Shown here: positions 1 through 8,157 of the stretch, in pieces
How the letters are laid out: every line of letters begins with the position of its first letter
Position numbering within the stretch: the stretch's first letter is position 1
From: UBA7446 sp964014735
GTDB lineage: Bacteria > Bacteroidota > Bacteroidia > Flavobacteriales > Flavobacteriaceae
Assembly: GCA_964014735.1 (NCBI GenBank)
Contig: CAXHBH010000042.1
Span: 1 to 9,774 of the forward strand
Length of the DNA stretch: 9,774 nucleotides
Direction: 5' to 3'
Position numbers and translations under genes: made by a program
Notes under the pieces: model-generated
The model's database searches: none
Seen by the model: only the letters and a program-made list of their open reading frames with translations
Told to the model about the DNA's origin: nothing

Positions 1-987
1 GTGTGCAGCTAAATCAAGTAGTTTGTTTGAATATCCTGCTTCGTTATCGTACCATGTAACAACCTTAAAGAATGAGCCATTGAGCTCAATTCCAGCATTT
101 GCATCAACTATTGATGTTCTAGCGTCACCGATAAAGTCTTGAGATACTACCAATTCTTCTGTATAACCTAATATACCCTTGAGAGGCCCTTCAGAAGCAT
201 CTTTGACAGCTTTCATTACGCCATCGTAGCTTGTTACAGCAGCAAGTTTAACTGTGAGGTCAACAACAGAAACATCTGCAGTTGGGACGCGAAATGCCAT
301 TCCTGTAATCTTTCCTTCTAAAGAAGGAATAACCTTGGTAACTGCTTTTGCAGCTCCAGTCGATGCAGGTATGATGTTCAGTAAAGAAGAACGACCTCCT
401 CTGTAGTCCTTTCTAGATGGTCCGTCAACAGTCATTTGTGTAGCAGTAACCGCATGAACTGTTGTCATAAGAGCTTCTTCAATAACAAAGGCATCGTTTA
501 ACACTTTGGCGAGTGGTGCCAAACAGTTAGTCGTACATGAAGCATTTGATACAATGCTATCAGATGCTTTTGCATCTTGATGATTAACGCCCATTACAAA
601 CATGGGGGCATCTTTTGAAGGAGCAGAAATAACTACCTTTTTTGCCCCACCGTCTATGTGAGATTGCGCCATGTCCAAAGTGGTAAAAATACCTGTACAT
701 TCGGCAACAATTTCAGTGCCAATTGCATCCCATTGTAAATTTTTAGGGTCACGTTCAGCAGTAATACGAACCGTCTTACCATCGACAACTAAGTGTCCAT
801 CTGCTATTTCAACACTAGCATCCACTGTTCCGTGAACAGAATCGTATTTTAATAGATATGCTAAATGTTCTACATCTAAAAGATCGTTTATTGCAACAAT
901 ATCAATATCATTTCTTTTAAGTGATGCACGAAAGACCATTCTCCCGATTCTTCCAAATCCATTAATTCCAATTTTTAGGTTTTCCAT
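1..987 (-). CDS. gap: Glyceraldehyde-3-phosphate dehydrogenase, type I, NAD-dependent (3' end cut by window edge)
   Basis: Converts glyceraldehyde-3-phosphate, phosphate and NAD+ to 1,3-bisphosphoglycerate in cytoplasmic glycolysis. I translated this minus-strand frame by hand: it opens with ATG at 985-987 and stays open to base 1, giving 329 residues. The family usually has about 331-335, so only a few C-terminal residues and the stop are missing. The N-terminus holds the Rossmann glycine motif GINGFGRIGR (residues 7-16). The segment AINDLLDVEHLAYLLKYDS (32-50) has the Asn-Asp after the second strand that is typical of NAD-using glycolytic forms. The catalytic motif is SNASCTTNCLAP with nucleophile Cys151, and the partner His178 lies in HAVTATQ. 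The C-terminal WYDNEAGYSNK motif is intact. The gene starts 18 bases after the pfkA stop with no visible terminator, so cotranscription with pfkA is expected. A gluconeogenic NADP form is less likely given the Asn-Asp motif. Confidence 0.97.
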   Translation of the reverse strand, partial: MENLKIGINGFGRIGRMVFRASLKRNDIDIVAINDLLDVEHLAYLLKYDSVHGTVDASVEIADGHLVVDGKTVRITAERDPKNLQWDAIGTEIVAECTGIFTTLDMAQSHIDGGAKKVVISAPSKDAPMFVMGVNHQDAKASDSIVSNASCTTNCLAPLAKVLNDAFVIEEALMTTVHAVTATQMTVDGPSRKDYRGGRSSLLNIIPASTGAAKAVTKVIPSLEGKITGMAFRVPTADVSVVDLTVKLAAVTSYDGVMKAVKDASEGPLKGILGYTEELVVSQDFIGDARTSIVDANAGIELNGSFFKVVTWYDNEAGYSNKLLDLAAH

Positions 988-1005
988 AGCTGTTTGATTA
1001 TTAAT

Positions 1006-2010
1006 TTAAAGTCTCATTATTTCTGATACACGAACAAGCTCGTTATCAATTTTTGATTCGCCCTTGATTGCCTTTTCCAAAGGGGTTAATATCATTTTTC
1101 CGTTTCCAACTCCAATCATATATCCGGAGGTGCCATTGCGTAGTTCTTCAACAGCACGTAAGCCCATTCTACTGGCCAAGACTCGGTCGAAGCAAGTTGG
1201 CGATCCGCCACGCTGCATATGCCCTAGAACAGAAACGCGAACCTCGTAATCAGGGAGATTTTCTTCTATGTGTTCTGCTAATTCAAATACGTTTTTTCCA
1301 ATTTTGTCGCCTTCAGCAACCATGACAATACTGGATAGTTTACCGGACTTTTTTGAACGCTTGAGCGATTCTAACAAACGGTCAAGACCCATATCAGCTT
1401 CTGGTATAAGGATTTCTTCAGCACCAGCACCAATTCCTGTATTTAACGCAATATGACCAGCATCACGCCCCATTACTTCAACAAAAAACAAACGGTTGTG
1501 TGAAATAGCGGTGTCTCGAATTTTATCTACGGCATCAACAACTGTGTTCATGGCAGTGTCGTAGCCCAAAGTATGGGAAGTCCCATAAATATCATTGTCA
1601 ATCGTGCCAGGGATTCCAATAACGGGTATTCCAAATTCTTGTTTAAAAATTAAACCACCTGTAAAACTACCATCACCACCAATAACAACGATTGCATCAA
1701 TTTTGTGCTCCTGTAAATTGGCAAATGCTTTTTTTCTGCCTTCTTTGGTTCTAAATTCATCCGAACGAGCAGACTTAAGAATAGTACCCCCTTTGTTGAT
1801 GATATTGTTTACGCTTCTTGGGCCTAAGGGCTTAATACTTCCCTCAATCATACCTTGATAACCTCGGAATATACCAAAACACTTGAGTTTGTAAAAAGCT
1901 GCTGATCGCACTACGGATCTAATAGCAGCATTCATACCAGGTGCATCGCCTCCCGAAGTGAGTACCGCAATGTTTAAAATTTTATTGTCAGCTGAGTTTG
2001 TAGCTTTCAT
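1006..2010 (-). CDS. pfkA: ATP-dependent 6-phosphofructokinase
   Basis: Phosphorylates fructose-6-phosphate to fructose-1,6-bisphosphate in the cytoplasm, a committing step of glycolysis. The 334 residues are slightly longer than the roughly 320 of E. coli PfkA, mainly through a short N-terminal extension. Visible motifs in order are the nucleotide loop LTSGGDAPGMNAAIR (17-31), GGDGSFTGG (111-119), the catalytic PGTIDND (134-140) with base Asp138, the substrate motif EVMGRDAGHIAL (178-189), and the sugar-phosphate motif VLGHMQRGGSP (261-271) followed by DRVLASRMG. The Gly-Asp-Gly of GGDGS is the form seen in ATP-dependent enzymes; pyrophosphate-dependent relatives usually have Asp-Asp there. 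The ATG at 2008-2010 is preceded directly by AAAGG, too close to act as a normal Shine-Dalgarno. The gene lies 53 bases after the tamB stop and 18 bases before gap, making a compact glycolytic pair. Short palindromes upstream may carry regulation. Confidence 0.97.
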   Translation of the reverse strand: MKATNSADNKILNIAVLTSGGDAPGMNAAIRSVVRSAAFYKLKCFGIFRGYQGMIEGSIKPLGPRSVNNIINKGGTILKSARSDEFRTKEGRKKAFANLQEHKIDAIVVIGGDGSFTGGLIFKQEFGIPVIGIPGTIDNDIYGTSHTLGYDTAMNTVVDAVDKIRDTAISHNRLFFVEVMGRDAGHIALNTGIGAGAEEILIPEADMGLDRLLESLKRSKKSGKLSSIVMVAEGDKIGKNVFELAEHIEENLPDYEVRVSVLGHMQRGGSPTCFDRVLASRMGLRAVEELRNGTSGYMIGVGNGKMILTPLEKAIKGESKIDNELVRVSEIMRL

Positions 2011-2018
2011 CCTTTGAA

Positions 2019-2059
2019 TTGCAGTGCAAATTAACGAATAATCTCTCGTTTTAACCTAA
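2019..2059 (-). promoter_or_regulatory. Possible pfkA-gap promoter with two overlapping inverted repeats
   Basis: On the minus strand, the 53 bases between the tamB stop and the pfkA start hold TTAATTTG (2034 down to 2027), seven of eight matches to the Bacteroidota -7 element TAnnTTTG. A poor -33 candidate, TTAG (2059-2056), lies about 21 bases upstream. Two dyads overlap this: AACGA...TCGTT (2050-2033, loop of eight) and the odd-centred TTGCACTGCAA (2029-2019). The arrangement could let pfkA-gap be transcribed and controlled apart from tamB. Both promoter boxes are imperfect and short dyads are common in AT-rich gaps, so this is tentative. Confidence 0.25.
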
Positions 2060-2063
2060 TGAT

Positions 2064-5000
2064 TCAAGGCTTAATCCTGTCTTTTTTGTTAAAAATTTTA
2101 TTGGTAAGCTCACGAAAAGAATCGAATCTAACTTGATAACCAACTCCAATACCTTGTGTATACCCCAATTCGTCCCCAAAATATTGGAATTCATTTTCCT
2201 TATTAAACACACGTGCACGAAGGTCACCCTTCTTGTTTAGTAAAAATTCAAGTTTTACATTTCCTATAATCAAGGTTTCTTCTTCATTTCCAACAGGAAC
2301 ACCCACTTTGCCGTCAATAAGTATGCGTTCATTAATATTTGTGGATAAACTAACTCCCAACCTGTCTCGATTTTTTATGGAAACTGCAGCATTTCGATCA
2401 CCCTGAAGGTAATCAATACCCAAATTCAATTTGTCGTTTTCATTTGTAAATATATTATCAAAAATGCCTGATGCCTTTTCGAAAAGATTAGTGGTGAGGG
2501 TTTGGCTAGAGATGGCAGCTAGAGAAACCTCATTAATAAATGAACCCTGTGAAAGCAATGAAATGGCCTGCAATTGTCTTCTTTCTTCATCGTTTAACCT
2601 GTAATTTAATTCGTTTCTAACAACACCTGAGGCATTTGGGAAGTTAATCTCAAAAGTAGGTGTTTCCGGATTGAGCAGGTTTCCAAAAAGTCTAATTGAC
2701 ACATCTGTTGGAATATTTTGGCTGATATTATCGCCCTCTAGCAGTATAGCTGGGTTAGCACCACCTGGAACCTCATATATGGCCTGCATATTTATCTGAG
2801 CACCATAAGGGTCACCCTCCCAGAAAATAACACCACCAGGGTTTAAGCGAAAAGTTTTGTCAATAAGACCAAGATTCTTGAAATTGTATATTCCTTCATA
2901 GGCTATAAAGTCACCCCACATAGCAAAAGAACCTGCAGTATCTATTTCCAAAAGCAAACTTCCTGCGCCACGTCCGCGTAAAAAACTTTTTGTTTCTGGG
3001 TCAACTACAATTTCAACCTCTGCATCTGGTGTAACATCCAAATCGAAATTTAATTGTAATCCTTTTACCGTGTTAAGCTTTGCTGTTTTTTGACCTTCAA
3101 TTGTTTGTTTGTCTAAAAAATTGATAAAAGACACATCCCCTATTTTAGTATCATATTGGATGGGAATAAAAATATTGGTGCCCGCCGCTGTTTCACCCAT
3201 AACGTCAATTTGCATATTAGAAAAAGAACCATAAAGATGGGCATCGCCATTAAAAAAAGCATTGCCATAATACTGCGATTCTTCATTAAATGTAGTGTTA
3301 AGCACCTCAAGTTGTGTAGCACTTATGTTCATGTCCAATCCCCAATTTGAAAAAGATTGATGGGTTAGAACTCCTGACAATAAGGCTGTTTGTTCAGTTT
3401 CAGAACTAAGTAGAGATGGGTTAATACTTATGAGATCTTCACTAAATCGAAATGGAACAGTATCAGAAAATGTGTATATCGTATTCAAATAAGGAACACC
3501 CATGGTAAAATCATCTACAATAAACTCACCTTTTGGGATAATCTTACCAGCATCAGAGGATAAATGTAAATTTCCATTGGCTTTTCCTTGAAATGGTGTA
3601 AAAACATCATTTGTCAGACCTGCAATTAGCGATAGGTTATAATCTAAAAAAGTTAGGTCAATATCCCAATTTGGAACGGCGTTTTCTATACCGATGGTGC
3701 CAGTAGCAAGAAAAACATCATTGCCATCATCAATGATCTGTAATGCCAATTGATAATCTTGATTTTCTTTGTTTGATTGGAGCCTTAAGTCCGCTTCTCC
3801 AAGAAATACTCCATTTAATGATAAATCTGACAATTGCAAGCGAGAATTACCACCAAAACCAGATGGAGTTTGACGGATATTCAAAAATCCATTTACGACA
3901 CCTTCCCAATTATCGTTTTGAAAAGATAAAAGATCGTTCATATAAACATTGGAAAGTTTTACATCAACAGAAAAGGCATCATTTCCATTTTGACTGGCAT
4001 CGGCAGTTATAAAGGAAGTTTCTGACATAAAATTAAGATTATTAAAAGCAAAATCGCTTGTGCTACCAACAACTAAAGTGGGGTTGCCGTTTCGCTTATC
4101 ATTAGTCCAGCGCTTATTATTATAAAAAAGTTTTGCTTCCTGAATTTCAACAATTGCTTGAGCTGATTCATCAATAGTGAATGCGGTATTTATTATATTA
4201 ATATTTTCATCTGCTTCATCCAAAACAAATTCAATACGGCCATACAACTTGTCAAGAACTTGAGCATTAATCCATTTCAAATCAAATAAATTGGTGTTGG
4301 GAGTAACAATTTCATCTACACTAATATTTGAATGATATATCGGCTGCTTTGTATCAATTTTCAATGATAAACCATTTAATTTAACTTTGTCAATGCCAAA
4401 ACTGGGAGCGCGAATTTCAAGCTTAAAAAGAGAGTCATTTGGTTTGATAGTACCATCAATAAATGTGTTATTATCCAATGATACAACACCTCCAAAAAGA
4501 GCAGAAGCAATTTTTCCACGCAAGTTGAAATTAAAATCGACATACTGGTTTGGAGAAACAGGGATAGGTTTATAATTTTTAAATTGACTTCCTAATGCAT
4601 TTTTTGCTAGCACACCTAGTTCTGAGGGTTTGAAGTTTCCAATCAAAATACCCGTGACCACATCTTCAGAATTTATATTTAGCAAACGAAGCCCGTTTGA
4701 AAGTCTAGATTGTGCCGACAAAGATGAAAATGAATAGGTCTCACTTGACGTTTTAAGGGTACCTTTCTCGATATACAAGTCACCAATCATTTCATCAATA
4801 TTATTTCCTTGTAAAGCCAAATCTACTGACCCAGAAAATACGCCATCAATATTATCAAACATCCAACCAAAGGCACTAAAATCAGCGTATTTGATATCAG
4901 CATTAAATGAAAAATTTCGTGTATCAGAAGCAAAATCCACTTGACCATCTAAATCAAGTTTAAGAAATTTATCTATGATATTCATATTCCCACTAAATTG

Positions 5001-6416
5001 TTTAGGGTTTATGGCTCCTTCTATTATTAATGTGTCATAATTATATTTACGGTAGTTAAATTTTGTAAGCTTTCCATTTATTGCAGCGTTTAGATTAGAC
5101 ATGTCAAATCCATTCCCAGACACAATGACACCAAGTCCGGTGCGTCCAATAGTCAGTACATCGATTAGCTGACCAACATCAAAATCGTCTGAAAAAAGAT
5201 TAATTGAGTAATCACGAATTTTTTCATCAAAAGCAAAAGATGCATTAGTCTGCATGTTTCCTAGTGTAGTTGTTAAGTCAGTTTTTACATTCCATAACTT
5301 ATCATTTAGTGTTACTTTAGAATCAGCAGAAAAGTTGCCCAAACGATTTAAAAGCCTATTTACTTTTGGAGACAACAAAAAAGGAATGCCTGAATAGTTA
5401 TCAGCTTTGTCAAGTTTAAAATCAACTTCAAAAGATCTAGTGTTGTCATCTAATATGTTTTTAATTTTCCCGGCAATACTAACCATGGTATTATTGTGAC
5501 TGAATTGTATTCCTTTAGAAGTAAATTCTTTGATAAAACCAATTATATTGCCTTTTAGATTTATAGATGCTCCATTCCAACTAGGAGCAATTTTTTTTAA
5601 ATCCGAAATGCCAATTGAAGAAGGACTAAACGCAACATCAATGTTTACTTTTGTTGTAAAATCTTTTAATCCACCCTTTGGATAATCAAGATGAATATCC
5701 ACATCAACTACACTTTCTTTGGTTTGAATAACAGCATTTTCCAACATCATACTTGTTGGAGAAAATTGATACTTTCCAGATATTGAAGTAAGTGCCATGT
5801 CACGCCAGTTTGTTTTGGTTTCGAGCTGTTCTATATCTGCAACAATAACATCTCCATTAATTTGAAAGTTTTCAATATCGGCATTAATTGCTGTAAACCG
5901 CTTTTCAGTTTCTTTGCACCTATTTTGATTATAAATGTTAATGGAAGCATCTAAAAGACTTATGGAAGAAGCTATAACTTCAGTTTTAACTTTCGATCTT
6001 TCATTAGTATTAAAACGATTAAAAAACTGACTGACATTGGACTTGTTTTCATTTTCATAAGTGGTACTATTGAACACCACATCTTTTAAAAAAATATTCC
6101 CTAAATTATTGTTTCCCTGCAATACTGCTTTAAGGCGAAGGGTGTTTAAACGGACATAGCCAGCATAAAATAGTGTGTCTTGTTTGTGGTCATAAGCCAA
6201 TATATCGTGAAGCTTAACATACCCAAAAGGCGAGACTTGTATGCTGCTAATTTCAATATTGGCGCCAAATTTTTCATTTAGATGCTGAGTAAAGCGTTGA
6301 CCTAAAAAAGTTTGGGCAACAGGGAGCATTAAAATAAACACAACAAACACTGAGAAAAGTAAAATAGCGGAAATTACGCGTCTTATTTTCTTTTTTATGT
6401 TAAGCTTCTTTTCCAA
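2064..6416 (-). CDS. tamB: TamB-like translocation and assembly module / inter-membrane lipid transport protein (DUF490)
   Basis: Large AsmA-superfamily protein, anchored in the inner membrane and spanning the periplasm. Known relatives form a long beta groove used in phospholipid transport to, and protein assembly in, the outer membrane. It has 1450 residues against 1259 in E. coli; such length is normal for Bacteroidota. A basic N-terminus precedes one membrane helix (about 13-35). Next comes VSPFGYVKLHDILAYDHKQD (61-80) and DTLFYA, the usual opening of Bacteroidota members. A long beta-rich repeat region follows. The C-terminal TamB domain carries RGRGAGSLLLEID (from about 1146), GDFIAYEGIYNFKN, and LNPGGVIFWEGDPYGAQINM (about 1188-1207). 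The start is TTG (6416-6414): the frame has no upstream ATG or GTG before a stop at 6464-6462, and the next Met, residue 30, lies inside the membrane helix. No TamA or TamL partner is in the window. The gene probably leads a tamB-pfkA-gap unit. Confidence 0.9.
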   Translation of the reverse strand: MEKKLNIKKKIRRVISAILLFSVFVVFILMLPVAQTFLGQRFTQHLNEKFGANIEISSIQVSPFGYVKLHDILAYDHKQDTLFYAGYVRLNTLRLKAVLQGNNNLGNIFLKDVVFNSTTYENENKSNVSQFFNRFNTNERSKVKTEVIASSISLLDASINIYNQNRCKETEKRFTAINADIENFQINGDVIVADIEQLETKTNWRDMALTSISGKYQFSPTSMMLENAVIQTKESVVDVDIHLDYPKGGLKDFTTKVNIDVAFSPSSIGISDLKKIAPSWNGASINLKGNIIGFIKEFTSKGIQFSHNNTMVSIAGKIKNILDDNTRSFEVDFKLDKADNYSGIPFLLSPKVNRLLNRLGNFSADSKVTLNDKLWNVKTDLTTTLGNMQTNASFAFDEKIRDYSINLFSDDFDVGQLIDVLTIGRTGLGVIVSGNGFDMSNLNAAINGKLTKFNYRKYNYDTLIIEGAINPKQFSGNMNIIDKFLKLDLDGQVDFASDTRNFSFNADIKYADFSAFGWMFDNIDGVFSGSVDLALQGNNIDEMIGDLYIEKGTLKTSSETYSFSSLSAQSRLSNGLRLLNINSEDVVTGILIGNFKPSELGVLAKNALGSQFKNYKPIPVSPNQYVDFNFNLRGKIASALFGGVVSLDNNTFIDGTIKPNDSLFKLEIRAPSFGIDKVKLNGLSLKIDTKQPIYHSNISVDEIVTPNTNLFDLKWINAQVLDKLYGRIEFVLDEADENINIINTAFTIDESAQAIVEIQEAKLFYNNKRWTNDKRNGNPTLVVGSTSDFAFNNLNFMSETSFITADASQNGNDAFSVDVKLSNVYMNDLLSFQNDNWEGVVNGFLNIRQTPSGFGGNSRLQLSDLSLNGVFLGEADLRLQSNKENQDYQLALQIIDDGNDVFLATGTIGIENAVPNWDIDLTFLDYNLSLIAGLTNDVFTPFQGKANGNLHLSSDAGKIIPKGEFIVDDFTMGVPYLNTIYTFSDTVPFRFSEDLISINPSLLSSETEQTALLSGVLTHQSFSNWGLDMNISATQLEVLNTTFNEESQYYGNAFFNGDAHLYGSFSNMQIDVMGETAAGTNIFIPIQYDTKIGDVSFINFLDKQTIEGQKTAKLNTVKGLQLNFDLDVTPDAEVEIVVDPETKSFLRGRGAGSLLLEIDTAGSFAMWGDFIAYEGIYNFKNLGLIDKTFRLNPGGVIFWEGDPYGAQINMQAIYEVPGGANPAILLEGDNISQNIPTDVSIRLFGNLLNPETPTFEINFPNASGVVRNELNYRLNDEERRQLQAISLLSQGSFINEVSLAAISSQTLTTNLFEKASGIFDNIFTNENDKLNLGIDYLQGDRNAAVSIKNRDRLGVSLSTNINERILIDGKVGVPVGNEEETLIIGNVKLEFLLNKKGDLRARVFNKENEFQYFGDELGYTQGIGVGYQVRFDSFRELTNKIFNKKDRIKP

Positions 6417-6421
6417 AGTGT

Positions 6422-6429
6422 TAATTTTG
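6422..6429 (+). promoter_or_regulatory. Candidate -7 element for the tsaD operon in the 30-base divergent gap
   Basis: The only non-coding sequence between the divergent tamB and tsaD starts is 6417-6446. Within it TAATTTTG (6422-6429) matches the Bacteroidota -7 consensus TAnnTTTG exactly. Transcription would then begin near 6436, leaving a leader of about ten bases before the TTG of tsaD. No convincing TTTG -33 box lies about 20 bases upstream, where the sequence is T-rich and inside the tamB 5' end. I saw no equivalent box for tamB in the gap, so its promoter would lie within the tsaD 5' coding sequence or be atypical. The match is short and the region is AT-rich. Confidence 0.35.
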
Positions 6430-6446
6430 TAGGTAATATATTTATT

Positions 6447-7442
6447 TTGGCAACTATCATTTTAGGTATTGAAACTTCATGCGACGACACAGCAGCTGCG
6501 GTGATTGTCGATGGCAAATTACGTGCCAATGTTGTTTCGCAACAGCTCGAGCATGAACACTACGGTGGGGTAATTCCAGAACTGGCTTCTAGAGCACATG
6601 TAGAGCGTATTGCCGCTATCGTGGAAACTTCACTGTCAAAAGCAAATATCGCTAAAAAAGACCTAACCGCAGTAGCCTACACCCAAGGTCCTGGTCTCCT
6701 TGGATCTTTACTTGTTGGAAATGCTTTTGCAAAATCACTTTCCCTTGCACTAAATATACCTCTTTTAGCTGTTCATCATATGCAAGCACATTTACTTGTA
6801 CATTTGATAGATGATGAATTTCCAAAACCCATTTTCCCGTTTCTAGGATTAACTGTTTCTGGAGGGCATACGCAACTTGTACGCGTCGACAATGCTTCAT
6901 CTTTTTATATTTTAGGTCAAACACTCGACGATGCAGCTGGAGAAGCATTTGATAAAACAGGTAAAATGCTGGGGCTACCTTATCCAGCTGGCCCCATAAT
7001 GGATAAATATGCAGCACTTGGTACGTCAAAGTTTACTTTTGGAAAGCCAACAGTTGATAATCTAAACTTTAGTTTTAGTGGACTTAAAACAAGCGTATTG
7101 TACTTCTTGAGGTCGGCTCAAGATAAAGATCCTGATTTCATAAAAAACAACCTTTATGATTTGTGTGCTTCTATACAACATGCAATTGTTTCTATTGTGG
7201 TTGAAAAAGTAGATACTGCTATAAAAAAAACAGCTTTAAAACAGCTTGTTTTAGGAGGTGGCGTGTCTGCTAACAGTGGTTTACGAAAAGCACTTGAGTC
7301 ATGTAACATAACATTGTTCCTACCTCCACTACCCTACACCACTGACAACGCAGCTATGATTGCCATGGCTGGTTATTTAAAATATCAAGAGGGTGTGATT
7401 GATAATCTATCCAGCGAACCAAAAGCAAGAATGTCTTCCTGA
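6447..7442 (+). CDS. tsaD: tRNA N6-adenosine threonylcarbamoyltransferase
   Basis: TsaD (Kae1/Gcp/YgjD family) transfers the threonylcarbamoyl group from threonylcarbamoyl-AMP to A37 of tRNAs that read ANN codons. It works with TsaB and TsaE on the product of TsaC; none of these partners is in the window. The 331 residues match the usual bacterial size of about 335-340. The ASKHA fold starts with LGIETSCDDTAAAV (6-19). The metal-binding His111 and His115 lie in AVHHMQAH, and the third ligand Asp300 in YTTDNAAMIAMAGY (297-310). Other family signatures are YGGVIPELASRAH (39-51), GPGLLGSLLVG (81-91), SGGHTQLV and LGGGVSANSGLRKAL (269-283). The start is TTG at 6447: the frame is open upstream to a stop at 6360-6362 without ATG or GTG, and the next Met is residue 112. 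It heads the plus-strand operon and its stop overlaps the rsmE start. Confidence 0.96.
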   Translation: MATIILGIETSCDDTAAAVIVDGKLRANVVSQQLEHEHYGGVIPELASRAHVERIAAIVETSLSKANIAKKDLTAVAYTQGPGLLGSLLVGNAFAKSLSLALNIPLLAVHHMQAHLLVHLIDDEFPKPIFPFLGLTVSGGHTQLVRVDNASSFYILGQTLDDAAGEAFDKTGKMLGLPYPAGPIMDKYAALGTSKFTFGKPTVDNLNFSFSGLKTSVLYFLRSAQDKDPDFIKNNLYDLCASIQHAIVSIVVEKVDTAIKKTALKQLVLGGGVSANSGLRKALESCNITLFLPPLPYTTDNAAMIAMAGYLKYQEGVIDNLSSEPKARMSS

Positions 7443-8137
7443 TGCGGCAATTTTTTACACCTGATATAGATCTCACAGCGGAAAGCTATAACTTTAACGA
7501 GATTGAAAGCAAACATATAGCCAAAGTACTTCGAAAAAAAGTTGGCGATACGTTGCATATTACCAATGGAAAAGGAAAAATCATAACTGCAAAACTTCGA
7601 CTAGTTAGTCCAAAAAGTTGTATTGTAAATGTTTTGGAAATTAAAGACATACCAGCTCCTAAAACTTCAATTCACATGATTGTTGCTCCAACTAAAAATA
7701 TCAGCAGGTTCGAATTGTTTTTAGAAAAAGCCACAGAGCTTGGAGTTTCTAAAATTACCCCTGTTTTATGCGACAGAAGTGAAAGAAAACAAATCAAACA
7801 CGAACGCTGTCAAAAAATTATTCATACAGCAGTAAAGCAATCCCTAAGAGCATATGCACCTATTCTAGATCCAATAATACCACTAAAAAAAATTGTAGTC
7901 CAAGGAAAAGCCTTTATGGCACACTGTGAAGACAGTTCAAAAGAAAGCTTAAAAGATGTAATTCATGGGCAAACCAACTGTAGCATACTTATTGGCCCTG
8001 AGGGCGATTTTTCCAAAACTGAAATAAAATGGGCTGGTGAACAAAACATAAAAGCTGTACATCTTGGCGATAATAGACTGAGAACAGAAACAGCCGCATT
8101 AGTGGCACTACATACAGCATTACTGATGAATCAATAA
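7442..8137 (+). CDS. rsmE: 16S rRNA m3U1498 methyltransferase, RsmE family
   Basis: RsmE uses S-adenosylmethionine to methylate N3 of U1498 in helix 44 of 16S rRNA, acting on the assembled 30S subunit. The 231 residues are close to the family norm of about 240. The N-terminal PUA-like domain includes ESKHIAKVLRKKVGDTLHIT (22-41), which continues into NGKG. The C-terminal SPOUT knot carries EKATELGVSKITPVLCDRSE (95-114), KQSLRAYAP (132-140), the SAM-loop motif ILIGPEGDFSKTE (182-194) and the hallmark LGDNRLRTETAALVALH (208-224). The ATG overlaps the TGA of tsaD by one base (TGATG, 7440-7444), so translation is probably coupled. Both genes modify RNA near the decoding site, though they act on different molecules. 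The next gene begins 20 bases after the stop, with only a T-run between and no hairpin terminator that I could see. Confidence 0.95.
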   Translation: MRQFFTPDIDLTAESYNFNEIESKHIAKVLRKKVGDTLHITNGKGKIITAKLRLVSPKSCIVNVLEIKDIPAPKTSIHMIVAPTKNISRFELFLEKATELGVSKITPVLCDRSERKQIKHERCQKIIHTAVKQSLRAYAPILDPIIPLKKIVVQGKAFMAHCEDSSKESLKDVIHGQTNCSILIGPEGDFSKTEIKWAGEQNIKAVHLGDNRLRTETAALVALHTALLMNQ

Positions 8138-8157
8138 TATTTTTTTAACTTAGAAAA

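Noticed and set aside
1064..1858. Several plus-strand open frames of 60-90 codons within pfkA, and similar ones inside tamB.
   Set aside because: All are antisense to coding sequence with intact catalytic or family motifs and have no supporting context.
2033..2050. Hairpin between tamB and pfkA considered as a rho-independent terminator.
   Set aside because: The stem is only five pairs with two G-C pairs, and no T-run follows it in the direction of transcription.
6652..7029. A 125-codon open frame on the minus strand inside tsaD.
   Set aside because: It lies fully antisense to well-conserved TsaD motifs, shows no domain I recognise, and has no partner or spacing logic; it is a shadow frame.
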